A stretch of DNA of 64,000 bases from Strongyloides papillosus. Its lineage: Eukaryota; Nematoda; Chromadorea; Rhabditida; Strongyloididae. Positions 45,635-57,882 of this stretch are shown here, one piece after another; position 1 is the stretch's first letter, and the number at the start of each line of letters is the position of its first letter. Location of the stretch: positions 496,001-560,000 of the forward strand of contig SRSI01000068.1 in NCBI GenBank assembly GCA_005656395.1, written 5' to 3'. The notes beneath the pieces are model-generated. The model did no database searches and was not told the DNA's origin. It worked only from the letters and a program-made list of their open reading frames with translations. A program made the position numbers and the translations under genes.

Positions 45635-46623
45635 AAATATTCACGTTTCAAAATTTGTATTTTGAACCAATTTTATGAAGAAATATTATAATTTTACATG
45701 AAGCAACATCCTTAATACAATCTTTTATCAAAAAGTCTATATTTTGATGAATTTAAAATACCAAAGTATAAACTTCAAGATATAAGATTTTATTATATCT
45801 ATGTAAAATTTTAATATTTTATCATTTAGTTAATAAACTATAATAATAATATTTCGATTTTCTTTGTAAATTACAAAAAATTGATTGTTTTGCCACATAT
45901 TTTGCTGTATCACTACAATTAAAACATTAAAAAATTTATTGAAATTTTATTGAAACTTATTAAATTGATTTTATCTTTATTTGGAAAAAAAAGTATAAAA
46001 AGTATTTTTCTACAAAATCATAGATATCTCTATTCAAATTAAAAACACACTTAAAGTTTTTAATACAATCATAAATTCAGGGGTAAAGGAAAAAATGTTT
46101 GATAATAAAAGTAGTAAAAAAATCTATTAAAAGATCAAATTATTTTGAAATATTTTAGTAGAAATTTTAAATTACTTTTTTTTAAACTAAAAATCTAAAA
46201 CTCATTTATATTAATGCTCAAATTTTTTGAAATAAATAAATATGTCAAAAATTGACTATAAAATAATTAGTGATGTTTTAATAGAATACAATGGATGTCA
46301 CTTTGTTTGATTAAAAACGTTTATTTAAAATAAAATTACAGTATAAAAACGTTTTTCTAAATATTTTTCCAATCGTATTAGCATAAATCTAACAGTAGGA
46401 TATTTAAAGTAGAAATTTTTTTAGTCAAAATATACTGTAGAAAAACCATTTACTTTTTATGAAGCAAATATATTTTTATATATACTTAAGATAAATATAT
46501 CGTTTTAACGATATAAATAAAAATAATAAAAAGGAAGCATTAGTTTATCTTCTTTTTTAATTTTCATATTTAAATTACATGTATGAAATATTTTCTAACT
46601 TTAATCAAATAAACTGAAATTGA

Positions 46624-46631
46624 TATAAATA
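46624..46631 (+). promoter_or_regulatory. TATA box of L4
   Basis: TATAAATA, 40 bases before the ATG at 46664. Confidence 0.7.
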
Positions 46632-46663
46632 TGGAATAATTTGAATTGAAAAACATCAGCAAA

Positions 46664-47306
46664 ATGCATATTATGAAATATCTAACTTTTATTGCACTTT
46701 TGGCTGTTCAATACAGTTTACAAAATTCTTCTTCTGAGGTTTCTTCTACTAGTATTGAGAATGAGGTGGATTATGAATATCCGGAAATAAAAGTTTTACC
46801 TGTTCAAATATCACTAGTTAGTAAAAGGGAAGCTGCACCTATAAGCTTAACTAATAAAGAAGAACAAAATAATATAGAAAAAAGTGGAAAAAATAAGAAC
46901 ATTTTTAAAAACCTTTTTACAAATGATAAAACAAAAAAAGGACTTGTATGTAAATTATTTTGTAGTTATTTACTTTATAGGAAAAAGAAAAAAAAGCAGC
47001 TAAAATAGCAAAAAAAGGTTTTGGTAAGATATTTAGTGGAATCAAGAATGTTGCTAAGGGTATAGAAAAAAGAAATAAATCAGTAAGTATATCATACATT
47101 ATATATCTTTTATAATTTCGTAGAGTTCAAGTTCATCCAGTGACTCCAGTTCAAGTGAAGAAGGTAGAAAAAAAAAGATCACTTTTTGTAAGTGCTACCA
47201 ATTACAACAAAAACTTTAAAATATTTTTTAGAAAATGTTGATTGGAGAACCTGCATCTAATGCTGCTAAAGGCATCGGACATCATGTTTTGAATCATTTA
47301 TTTTAA
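46664..47306 (+). pseudogene. array gene L4, long form with +1 frameshift in exon 3
   Basis: Exon 1 is 46664-46945 and exon 2 is 46981-47082 (34 residues, [20 protein letters not shown]..); both are intact. Exon 3, 47124-47187, is 64 nt instead of 63, because a run of nine A (47168-47176) has one more than the reading frame allows. Exon 4 (47232-47306) would be in frame only without that base, and there it would encode a normal terminal peptide starting KMLIGEPASNAAKGIG. As written, the terminal peptide is lost and a stop follows soon. A homopolymer sequencing error is as likely as a true lesion; all splice sites, the TATA box and the signal peptide are intact. Confidence 0.6.
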
Positions 47307-48303
47307 AAACATTATAACATTATAGGAAATTAAAATTTATATTCTGAATCAATTTAATAAAAAAATATAATAATTTTACATGTAGTAACATCCAAAATAT
47401 TATCTTTTATCAAAAAATCTTTATTTAAGTGAATTTAAAATACTAAAATACAAAATGTAAGATATATTATTTTATTATATATATGTAAAATTGTAGTATT
47501 TCATCATTTAATTAATAAATTATGCTAATTTTATTTCTTTGCTTTTATAAATTACACAAATTGATTGCTTTTGCACATGTCAGGATGAATCATTCTAAAT
47601 AAATCATTTAAAAAATGAACTGAGATTTCGTTAAAACTTATTTAATTTATTTCATTTTCAATTCTAAAAAAGCATAAAAGTATTTTATCTACAAAATCAT
47701 GAATATTTCTATTTAAATCGAAAACATACTTAAAGTTTTTAATACAATCATAAATTCATAGAAAAAGGAAAAAGTTTTTGATAATAAAAGTAATAAAAAA
47801 TTAAAAAATCAAATCAACATAAAATAATTTGGTCAAAATAAGAACCTTTAAATTAAGCTTTTCATAATTAAAAGTATAAAATGTATTTTAATTGTTGTTC
47901 AAATTATTTAAAATAAATAATATATACAAAATCATTTATAAAATGCAAAGTGTAATATTTTAAGGAAATACAATGAAAATTGCTTTGTTTTGTTAAAAAT
48001 ATTTACAAAAATCAAAATTACATTACTATAACGTTTTTATAAATATTTATCCAGTTTTATTAGAGTAAATCTAAAATTTGAATATTTAGAAAAAAAATTT
48101 TTTTCAGTCGAAATATATTGTAGAAAAACTAATTACTTTTTATGAAACAAATGTTTTACATATATTTAAAATAAATATATTGTTTAAATGATAAAGACAA
48201 CAATTATAATGATAAAAAAGCAGTAATTTATTCTTTTTTATTTTCATATTTAAATTATATGTATGAAATACTTTTTAATTTTAATCAAATACATTGAAAT
48301 AGA

Positions 48304-48311
48304 TATAAATA
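48304..48311 (+). promoter_or_regulatory. TATA box of L5
   Basis: TATAAATA, 40 bases before the ATG at 48344. Confidence 0.7.
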
Positions 48312-48343
48312 TGTAATAATTTGAATTGAAAGGCATCAGAAAA

Positions 48344-48973
48344 ATGCGTTTTATGAAATATTTAACTATTCTTTTACTTTTGGCTGTTCAATACAGTGTC
48401 CAAAGTTCTTCTTCTGGAAGTTCTTCATCTTCAGATGAGGAACAAGCTTTATCTAATGAAGTACAACTAGCTAATACTGAAACATCTAATGGAGAAAATT
48501 CTATGAATGCTTTAACTGATAGTACTACATTGAAAGGTGAAAAGAAGAAAGGACTTTTTAAAAATGTTTTATCAAAAAAAAGCTTTTAGAAGGCACTGTA
48601 TGTAAATTTTTATTTAACTAATTGTTTTTTTAGAAAAAAACAAAAGAAGGGTTAAAAAAAGCAACAAAAAAAGGAAAAAAACTCATGGGTAAGATGTTTA
48701 ACGGACTCAAAAGTAGTTTTAAAAAATTATCAAGTAAAAAAGAGAAATCTGTAAGTAGATTTTTTCTATATATTTTATAGTTTTGTAGAGTTCAAGTTCA
48801 TCCAGTGACTCTGATTCAAGTGAAGATCAGAATGATAGACAAAAAAGATTTTTGGTAATTGAAAAAGATAAAAAAAATTAATTTTAATTAATTTTTAGAA
48901 AATGTTTCTTCCATCACATGTATCTAATGCTGTAAAAGATATTGGACATCAAGTTTTGAATCATGTATTTTAA
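48344..48973 (+). pseudogene. array gene L5, long form with frameshift and early stop at the end of exon 1
   Basis: Exon 1 (48344-48597) reads [20 protein letters not shown], an acidic Ser-rich region, then KKGLFKNVLSKKSF and a TAG at 48587-48589. Compared with L3, net one base is missing between the AAAAAAAAGC run and the GTATGT donor at 48598. Exons 2 (48634-48750, KKTKEGLKKATKKGKKLMGK..), 3 (48789-48854, ending DRQKRFL) and 4 (48899-48973, common terminal peptide) are open in the expected frame. The frame-corrected gene would look normal. As written, it makes an 81-residue protein of signal plus acidic spacer, similar in extent to the short forms. It is either a recent pseudogene, a functional short form, or a base-call error. 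Confidence 0.6.
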
Positions 48974-49972
48974 AAATATTCACGTTTCAAAATTTGTATT
49001 CTGAATCATTTTTTTGAAGAAATATTATAATTTTACATGAAGTAATATCCATAATACAATCATTTATCATAAAAGTCAATAATAAAATGAATTAAAAATA
49101 GTAAAGCATAAATTATAAGATATATGATTTTATTATATCTATGTAAAATTTTAATATTTTATCATTTAATTAATAAATTCTAACAATTTTATTTCTTTTT
49201 CTTTGTAAATTAAAAAAAATGATTGCTTTCGCAATTATTTAGCCTAATCATTCCAAATAAATCATTAAATAATTATCTCAAATTTTATTCGAAAATATTT
49301 AATTAATTTCATCTTCATTTGTATATAAGCATAGAAATATTTTATCTACAAAACCACTAATTTTTCTTTTAAAATTAAAAACATATTTAAAGTTTATAAT
49401 AAAATCATAAATTCATGGATAATTGAAAAAAATTCTTGATAATAAAAGTAATAAAAAAATTTATTAAAAAATCAAATAAACATAACATATTTTAATAAAA
49501 AATAAGAACCTTTAAGTTAAATTTTTTTAAATAAAAAACTTAAGCGTATTGAATTTGCTGTTCAAATTATTTGAAACAAAACAATAATTAAAAATTATTT
49601 ATAAAATTCAAGGAGCGATATTTTAAAAAAAAAACAATGGATATTACTTTGATTGATTGAAAATATTTACAAAAATCAAAACTACATTATTACAGCATTT
49701 TTCTAAATATTTATCCAGTCGGAATAGCATAAATCTAACATTTGAATATTTAAAGCAAAAATTATTTCAGTTGAAAAATATATTGTAAAAAAACCATTTA
49801 CTTTTTATGGAACAAATATATGTTTTGTGTATATTTAAGATAAATATATTGTTTAAACGATAAAAATAAAAAATAATTATGATAAAAAGCAATGATTTAT
49901 TTTTTTTAATGTTCGTATTTAAATTATATTGATAAAATATTTTTTTATTCTAACCAAATACATTGAATTTGA

Positions 49973-49980
49973 TATAAATA
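49973..49980 (+). promoter_or_regulatory. TATA box of L6
   Basis: TATAAATA; here the ATG (50009) is 36 bases downstream because the leader has small deletions. It is the only member that departs from the 40-base spacing. Confidence 0.65.
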
Positions 49981-50008
49981 TGGATGATTTGAATTGAAAG
50001 ACATCAAA

Positions 50009-50651
50009 ATGCATTTTTTAAAGTATTTAACTATTATTGTACTTTTGGCTGTTCAATACAGTTTCCAAGAATCATCTGTTGAGGATTCTTCTTTATTTGA
50101 TGAGAGTGATATTAGTGTTGACTCTCCGGAAAGACCAACTTTAGCTACTATATTACCACCAATTGATACAAATGAAGTTGAAACTCATAGCGTAAAAAAT
50201 GATGAGGGAGAAAGTAATATAGTAGAAAAAAAAGGATTTTTTGAAACACCTATCACAAAGGAAAAAATGATTAAAGCAGTTGTATGTAAACTATTTTATA
50301 ATTATTTACTTTTTAGAAAAAAGCAAATAAGAAAACAAAAAATGCATTTAAAAAAGGTTTTAGTGCCATGAAAGGTGCTTTTAAGAAAGGTAAAGATCGT
50401 GTTAAGAAATTATTAAAAGGAAGAAAATCTGTAGGTAGATTTATTTTTATACCTTTTATAGTTTTGTAGAGTTCAAGTTCATCCAGTGACTCTAGTTCAA
50501 GCGAAGAGAACAGAAAAAAACGATCACTTTTTGTAAGTACCACAAAATAAAATAAACACTTTTTAATATTTTTTAGAAAGTGCTTCTTGGAGAACATGCA
50601 TCTAATGCTGTAAGAGGCCTTGGACATCATGTTTTGAATACTGTTCTTTAA
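50009..50651 (+). CDS. array gene L6, long-form prepropeptide-like secreted protein (four exons)
   Basis: Exons are 50009-50281, 50317-50430, 50470-50532 and 50577-50651; 174 residues. The second donor is GTAGGT rather than GTAAGT. Exon 2 is strongly basic ([20 protein letters not shown]..). Exon 3 is 21 codons and ends NRKKRSLF, a variant shared with L4 and L10. The terminal peptide is of the second type ([18 protein letters not shown]..). This places L6 in a subgroup with L4 and L10 (SLF junction and LLGE/FLGK-type exon 4); L9 also shares the exon 4 type but not the SLF junction. Confidence 0.74.
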
Positions 50652-51641
50652 AAATATTTTAAATATCTGCATTATAAAATCTATATTCTGAATTAATTTT
50701 TTTAAGAAATATTATAATTTTACATGAACTAACATCAATAAAACAATCTTTTATCAAAAAGTTTATATTTAAATGAATCAAAAATACCAAGGTATAAACT
50801 ATAAGATACATGATTTTATTATATATATGTAAAATTTTAATATTTTATCATTTAATAAACAAATAATAATAATTTTATTTTTTTATTTTTAAATTAAACA
50901 AAATTTATTATTTTTGCCAATATTTATCTGTATCAATCTAAGTAAATCATCGAAAAATTAGCCGAAGTATATTGAAAATTATTCAATTGATTTCATTCAT
51001 TTGTAATAAGACATAAAAATATTCTATATACAAAACCATAGATATTTCTATACAAATTTAAAAAATAAGTAAAGTATATAATACAATCATAAATTCACGT
51101 ATAAAGGAAATAACTTTGATAACAAAAGTAATTAAAAAAATTTATTAAAACTCAAATAAACATAACACAATTTCGTAGAAAAAAGAACCTTTGAATAAAG
51201 TTTTTAACTAAAAATCTAAAACGTATTTGAATTGTTGTTCAAATTATTTGAAATAACATATTATGTCCAAAATTATTTACAAAATTCAAGGAACACTATT
51301 TAAAGAGAATACAATAGATTTTACTTTTCTTGATTAAATATATTTACAAAAATCAAAGCTACATTATTACGACGTTTTTCTAAATATTTATCCAGACTTA
51401 TTAAAATAAATCTATCATTTGAAATTTAAAATAAAAGTTGTTTCAGTCGAAATATATTGTAAAAAAACTAATTATTTTTTTATGAAACAAATATATATTA
51501 AAGTTAAATATATTGTTTAAATGATAAAAATAACAATGATATTGATTAAAAAAAACATTAGTTCATCTTTTTTTTAAATTTCCATATTTAAAATATATTG
51601 ACAAAATATTTTTTACCTTCTTTTAAATACATCGGAAATGG

Positions 51642-51649
51642 TATAAAGA
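51642..51649 (+). promoter_or_regulatory. TATA box of S3
   Basis: TATAAAGA, a one-base variant, still 40 bases before the ATG at 51682. Confidence 0.65.
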
Positions 51650-51681
51650 AGGAGTAATTTCAATTGAAAGACATCTGCAAA

Positions 51682-51885
51682 ATGCATTTCATGAAATATT
51701 TAGCTTTCCTTTTCCTTTTGGCTTTTCAAAACAGTTTTCAAGAACTTTATGGTGTTGGAGAACCAGAAGAACAAGGTTTAGGACCTGTTAATAGATATAA
51801 AGTAGAAGATGGTCCTTCATATGATGAGCAAACACCCTATGAAAGAGCTCAAGAAAGAGTGCCAAGCTTTTTTGCATTACATTAA
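51682..51885 (+). CDS. array gene S3, short-form secreted acidic protein
   Basis: 67 residues. Signal peptide MKYLAFLFLLAFQNSFQ, then an acidic body with YKVEDGPSYDEQ and the conserved end TPYERAQERVPSFFALH. The stop is TAA, not TAG as in S1, S2 and S4, with the same post-stop continuation (DNNGKRGSR frame) into a GTATGT donor-like site at 51914. The use of a different stop codon at the same position argues that termination here is selected. Confidence 0.68.
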   Translation: MHFMKYLAFLFLLAFQNSFQELYGVGEPEEQGLGPVNRYKVEDGPSYDEQTPYERAQERVPSFFALH

Positions 51886-52964
51886 GATAACAACGGCAAA
51901 AGAGGAAGCAGGGTATGTAAAAATTCTCTTACTAATAGTTTTAGAAAACCCCTTTTTGTAAGTACCATAAATTATAATAATATATTTTTAAAGGACCTTT
52001 ATAAAAACGAAGCATCTGGCATTCTGAAATCTTGGAGTATATTTTTGAACGATTATTCTAAGAAAACATTTAATTATCAAAACTTTTTTAAATGAATTAA
52101 AAATATAAAATTATAAACGATAAGATACATAATTTTTTAATACCCATGTAAAACTTTAATATTTTATTATTTAATTAATAAACTATAATAATTTTATTTC
52201 TTTTTCTTAATTATACAAGATTGATTACTTTTGAAGATATTTAGATGTATCATTCTAAATAAATCATTGAAAAATTACTAGAAATTTAATAAAAATTTAT
52301 AAAATGACTTCACCTTCACTTGTAAAAAGCTAGAAATATTTTATTCACAAAACCATAAATATTTCTATATAATTTAAAAAATAAGTAAAGTATATAATAT
52401 AATCATAAAGTTATGGGTAAAGAAAACAATTTCTGATATAAAAAGTAATAAAAAAATTTATTAAAAAACTAAAATAATATAGCATGTTTTAGTAGAAATA
52501 AGAACTTTTGGGTTAAGATTTTATTTAAACTAAAAATCTATTTAAGTTGCTGTTCAAATTGTTTGAAATATAATAATATGTCCAAAGTTAATTAAAGAAT
52601 TGAAGGAACGATATTTTAAGAGAAAACAACGAATATTGCTTTATTTGGTAAAAAAATATTTATGAAAATCAAAATTAAATAATTATAGAAAAGTTTTTAT
52701 AAATATTTAACAAGTCGTATTAGCATAAATCTAATATTTGATCATCTAAAGTAAAAATTGTTTTAGCCGAAATATATTGTAGAAAAAGTAATTATTTTTT
52801 ATGAAACAAATGTATGTTTTGTACATTTTAAAGATATATATAAAATTTAAAAAATAACAATGACAATCATGAAAAAATGTATTGGCTTATCTTTTTTTTT
52901 AATTTTCATATTAAATTACATGTATGAAACATTCTTTAACTTTAATCAAATACATTGAAATATA

Positions 52965-52972
52965 TATAAATA
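52965..52972 (+). promoter_or_regulatory. TATA box of L7
   Basis: TATAAATA, 40 bases before the ATG at 53005. Confidence 0.7.
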
Positions 52973-53004
52973 AGGAATGATTTGAATTGAAAGACATCAG
53001 CAAA

Positions 53005-53648
53005 ATGCATTTTATGAAATATCTAACTATTATTGTACTCTTGGCTGTTCAATACAGTTTTCAAAATTCTTCTTCTGAAAGTTCTTTATCTTCATCTTCA
53101 GAAGAGCAGCAAATAACTTTATCTAATGAAGAACAACCAAGTAGTACTGAAATATCTAATAACGGTGGTCCTATGGATGTTTTACCTGAAAATTCTCCAA
53201 AACAAGTTGTAGATAAGAGAAGACTTTTCAATAGCTTTTCTTTAAAAAAAAGCCTTAGAAATGGCGCTGTATGTGAATTTTTATTTAACTTATTGTTTTT
53301 TTTAGAAAAAATTAAAAGTTGGGGCAAAGAAAGCATTGAAAAAAACAAGAAATGGTTTTTCTAAGATGGCTAATAAAGTCGAAAGTGGATTTAGAAGAAT
53401 GTTAGATAGAAAAAAGAGATCTGTAAGTAGATTTATATATATATTTTTTATAGTTTTGTAGACATCAAGTTCATCCAGTGACTCTGATTCAAGTGAGGAG
53501 AATATTGTTAGAGAAAAAAGATTTTTGGTAATTGTGGAAGATATAAAATATTAATTTTAATTATTTTTTTTAGAAAATGTTTCTTCCATCACATGTTTCT
53601 AATGCTGTAAAAGATATTGGACATCAAGTTTTGAATCATGTATTTTAA
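53005..53648 (+). CDS. array gene L7, near-identical twin of L3 (four exons)
   Basis: Exons are 53005-53268, 53306-53422, 53462-53527 and 53574-53648; 173 residues. Apart from a few residues right after the signal peptide (NSSSESS versus DPSTESS), the protein is the same as L3, and the introns also match almost base for base. The spacers on each side are not correspondingly identical. The second furin-like site at the end of exon 2 (DRKKRS) is kept. Confidence 0.75.
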
Positions 53649-54513
53649 AAATATTCACGTTTCAAAATTCGTATTCTGAATCAATTTTATGAAGAAATAT
53701 TATAATTTTACATGAAGTAATATCCATAATTCAATCTTTTATCAAGAAGTCTACATTTAAATGAGGTAAAAGAACTAAAATATAAACTATAAGATACACT
53801 ATTTTTTTATATCTATGTAAAATTTTAATATTTTATCATTTAATTAATAAATCATAATAATTTTATTTCTTTTATTTGTAAATTAAATAAAATTGATCGC
53901 TGTTGCACATGTTTATATGTATTATTCTAAATAAATAATAAAAAAATAAGTAAAGTTTATAACATAATTATAAATTCATGTGTAAAAGAAAAATTTTTGA
54001 TAATAAAAGTAAAAACAATATATAAAATAATCAAATTAACGAAACATATTTCAGTACAAATAAAAAATCTTTAAATTATTTTTTTAATTAAAAATATAAA
54101 ACTTATTTAAACGGTTGTCTAAATTACTGAAAATAAAATAACATATCCAAAATTATATATAAATTTTTTAGGAGTAATATTTTAAAAGAATAAAATTGAT
54201 TTGCTTGATTGAAAATATTTACAAAAATTAAAATTACATTGTTTTAACGTTTTTCTAAATATTTATCTAGTCGTATTAGCATAATTCTAACATTTGAATA
54301 TTTAAAGTAAAATTGGTTTCAGTCGAAATATACTGTAGAAAAAATTCTTACTATTTATGAAACAAATATACGTTTTGTATATATTTGGGATAGATATAAT
54401 ATTAAACTATAAAAATAACAACGATAATGATAAAAAACTTTTGGTTATCTTTATTTATAACTTTTATATTTGGCAAAATATTTTTTACCTTCAATCAAAT
54501 ACATTGAAATTGA

Positions 54514-54521
54514 TATAAATA
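54514..54521 (+). promoter_or_regulatory. TATA box of L8
   Basis: TATAAATA, 40 bases before the ATG at 54554. Confidence 0.7.
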
Positions 54522-54553
54522 CGGAGCAATTTCAATTAAAAGACATCAGCAAA

Positions 54554-55195
54554 ATGCGTTTTATGAAATATTTAACTATTTTTGTACTCTTGGCTGTTCA
54601 ATACAGTTTCCAAAATTCATCTGTTGAAGATCCTTCTCTTAATGAGGTGAATAATGTTGATAGTAGCTCTCTGGAAGAAATAGATTTATCTAGTACTGAA
54701 ACGCCTAATGAAGGTAGTTATGTGAATGTTTTAACTGAAAGTGTTCCAAAGAGAGTTGAAAAAAAGGGAAAACTTTTTAGAGGCGTTCTTTCAGGAAAAA
54801 AGCTTAAGAAAAGCGCTGTATGTAAATTTTTCATTTAACTAATTGTTTCTCTTTTAGGAAAAAGCAAAACATGGAGCAAAAAAAGCAATGAAAAAAGGAA
54901 AACAATTGTTTAGTAAAATGGTTAATGGAGTCAAAGGTGGTTTAAAGAATTTAGTAAAAAAAAATAAAGGATCTGTAAGTAGCTTTATACCTTTTTTTAT
55001 AGTTTTGTAGAGATCAAGTTCCTCCAGTGACTCTGATTCAAGTGAGGAGAATATTGTTAGAGAAAAAAGATTTTTGGTAATTGTGGATGATATAAAATAT
55101 TAATTTTGACTATTTTTTAGAAAATGTTTCTTCCATCACATGTATCTAATGCTGTAAAAGATATTGGACATCAAGTTTTGAATCACGTACTTTAA
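54554..55195 (+). CDS. array gene L8, long-form prepropeptide-like secreted protein (four exons)
   Basis: Exons are 54554-54817, 54858-54974, 55011-55076 and 55121-55195; 173 residues. The frame is open upstream of the ATG, but that part overlaps the TATA box and is not transcribed in this model. Exon 2 (EKAKHGAKKAMKKGKQLFSK..) is 39 residues, Lys/Gly-rich. Exon 3 ends VREKRFL. Exon 4 is the common peptide with NHVL in place of NHVF at the end. Confidence 0.74.
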
Positions 55196-56182
55196 AAATA
55201 TTCTCGTTACAAAATTTGTATTTTGAATTAATTTTATGAAGAAATACTATAATTTTACATAAAGCAACATCCGTAATAGAATCTTTTATCAAAAAGTCTA
55301 TATTTTGATGAATTAAAAATACTAAAGTATAAGCTGTAAGATAAATGATTTTATTATATCTATGTAAAATTGTAATATTTTATCATTTAATTAATAAATT
55401 ATTATAATTTTATTTCTTTTCTTTGTAAATTAGACAAAATTGATTGCTTTCGCAAATATTTAGCCGTATTGTTTCAAATGAATCATTAAAAATTAGTTAA
55501 AATTTTATTGAAATTTATTTAATTAGATTCTTCTTCATACGTAAAAAAGTTTAGAAATATTCTATACACAAAACCGTAGATATTTTTATACAAATTTAAA
55601 AAATAAGTAAAGTTTATAATACAATCATAAATTCACGAATAAAGGAAATAACTTTGGTAACATGAGTAATAAAAAAATTTATTAAATAATCAAATTAACA
55701 TAATTTAGTAGAAAAAAAACCTTCAATAAAATTTTTTAATTAAAAATCTAAAAAGTATTTAAATTGTTGTTCAAATTATCTGAAATAACATATTATGTCC
55801 AAAATTATTTACAAAATTCAAGGAACATTATTTAAAGAGAATACAATAGAATTTACTTTTCTTGATTAAGTAAACTTACAAAAATCAAAGCTCAATTATT
55901 ACGACGTTTTTCTAAATATTTATCTAGACGTATTAACATAAATATAACATTTGAATATTTAAAGTAAAAATTATTTCAGTCGAAATATATTGTAGAAAAA
56001 CTACTTACTTTTTATGGAACAAATATATGTTTGTATATATTTAAGATAAATATAATATTTGGACGATAAAAACAACAATGATAATAATAAAAGGGAAGCG
56101 ATAGTTTATCTTTTTTTAATTTTCATGTTTAAATAACATGTATGAAATATTTTTTAAATTTAATCAAATACATTGAAATAGA

Positions 56183-56190
56183 TATAAATA
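56183..56190 (+). promoter_or_regulatory. TATA box of L9
   Basis: TATAAATA, 40 bases before the ATG at 56223. Confidence 0.7.
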
Positions 56191-56222
56191 AGGAATGATC
56201 CAAATTGAAAGACATCAGCGAA

Positions 56223-56858
56223 ATGCATTTTATAAAGTATTTAACTATTATTGTACTCTTGGCTGTTCAATACAGTTTCCAAAGTTCTTCTTCTGAAAGT
56301 TCTTCATCTTCAGAAGAGCAGCAAATAACTATATCTAATGAAATACAACCAAGTAGTACTGAAACATCTAGTAATGGTGGTTCTATGAGTTCTTTAGCTG
56401 AAACCACTCCAAAGAAATTTGAAGATAAGAGAAGATTTTTTAATGGCTTTTCTATAAAAAAAAGCCTTAAGAATAGCGCTGTATGTGAATTTAAATTTAA
56501 CTAATTGTTTTTTTAGAAAAAAGCAAAAGATCTTGCAAAAAAAGCTGTGAAAAAAACAAAAAAAGGTATTGCTGAAATGGCTAACAAAGTTGAAAATGGT
56601 TTTAGAAGAATGTTAGATAGAAAAAGAAGATCTGTAAGTAGATTTATACATACATATTTTCTATATTCTTGTAGACATCAAGTTCATCCAGTGACTCTGA
56701 TTCAAATGAAGACCAAGTTTATAGAAAAAAAAGATTTTTCGTAAGTGTGGTAGATATAAAATATAACTTTAATTACTTTTTAGAAATTGCTTCTTGGAGA
56801 ACCTGCATCTAATGCTGTAAAAGATCTTGGCCATCACCTTTTGGGTCAATTATTTTAA
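56223..56858 (+). CDS. array gene L9, long-form prepropeptide-like secreted protein (four exons)
   Basis: Exons are 56223-56480, 56517-56633, 56675-56740 and 56784-56858; 171 residues. Exon 1 and exon 2 resemble L3/L7 (EEQQIT.. spacer; NGFRRMLDRKRRS at the exon 2 end). Exon 4 is of the other type (KLLLGEPASNAVKDLGHH..), so the gene is a mosaic of two subgroups. Exon 3 ends YRKKRFF. Confidence 0.74.
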
Positions 56859-57842
56859 AACATTGTAGAAAATCAAAAATTCTATTCTGAATTAATTTTT
56901 TTAAGAAATATTATAATTTTACATGGAGTAACATCCATAATACAATCATTTATCAAAATGTCTATACTAAATGAATTAAAAATACTGAAGTATAAATTAT
57001 AAGATATATGATTTTATTATATTTATGTAAAATTTTAATATTTTCTCTTTTAATTAATAAATTTTAACGATTTTTTATTTTTTTTTCAAATTTATCAAAA
57101 TTGATTGGTTTCGCAAATATTCAACTGTATTATTCTAAATAAATCATCCGAAAATTAGCTAAAATTTTTTTGAAACTTATTTATTTGATTTCACCTTCAT
57201 TTGTAAAAAAAGCTTAGAAATATTTTATCAATAAAAACATAAATATTTCTATATAAATTAAAAAATAAGTAAAGTATATAACATAGTCATAAATTTATTG
57301 CTAAAGGGAAAAATTTTTCATCATAAAAATAATAAGAAAATTTATTTAAAAATGAAATAAGCACAACATATTTTAGCATAAATAAGAACATTTAAAGTAA
57401 ATTTTTTTTAATTTAAAATTAAAAAAGATAATTAAGATCTTGTTCAAACTATCCTAAATAAAATAATATCCAAAATCATTTATAAAAATCAAGGAGCGAT
57501 ATTTTAGGAGAAAACAATTGACATTGATTTGCTTGGTTATAACTACTTACAAAAATTAAAATAGCATTATTACGACGTTTTTTTAAATATTTATCCAGAT
57601 GTATTAGCATAAATCTAACATTGAAATTTAAAATAAAAACTGTTTCATTCGAAATATATTGCAAAAAAACTAATTATTTTTTATAAAACAAATATATATT
57701 AAAGTTAAATATAATATTTAAACGATAAAAACAACAATGATAGTGATAAAAAAGAGATTGATTTATCTTTTTTTTTTGATTTTCATATTTAAAATATATT
57801 GACAAAATATTTTTTACCTTTATTTAAATACATTGAAATTGG

Positions 57843-57850
57843 TATAAATA
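57843..57850 (+). promoter_or_regulatory. TATA box of S4
   Basis: TATAAATA, 40 bases before the ATG at 57883. Confidence 0.7.
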
Positions 57851-57882
57851 AGGAGTAATTTCAATTGAAAGACATCTGCAAA

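Noticed and set aside
54940..54975. Suspected frameshift in the A-run of L8 exon 2
   Set aside because: On recount the run has the right number of A and the exon is 117 nt, in frame.
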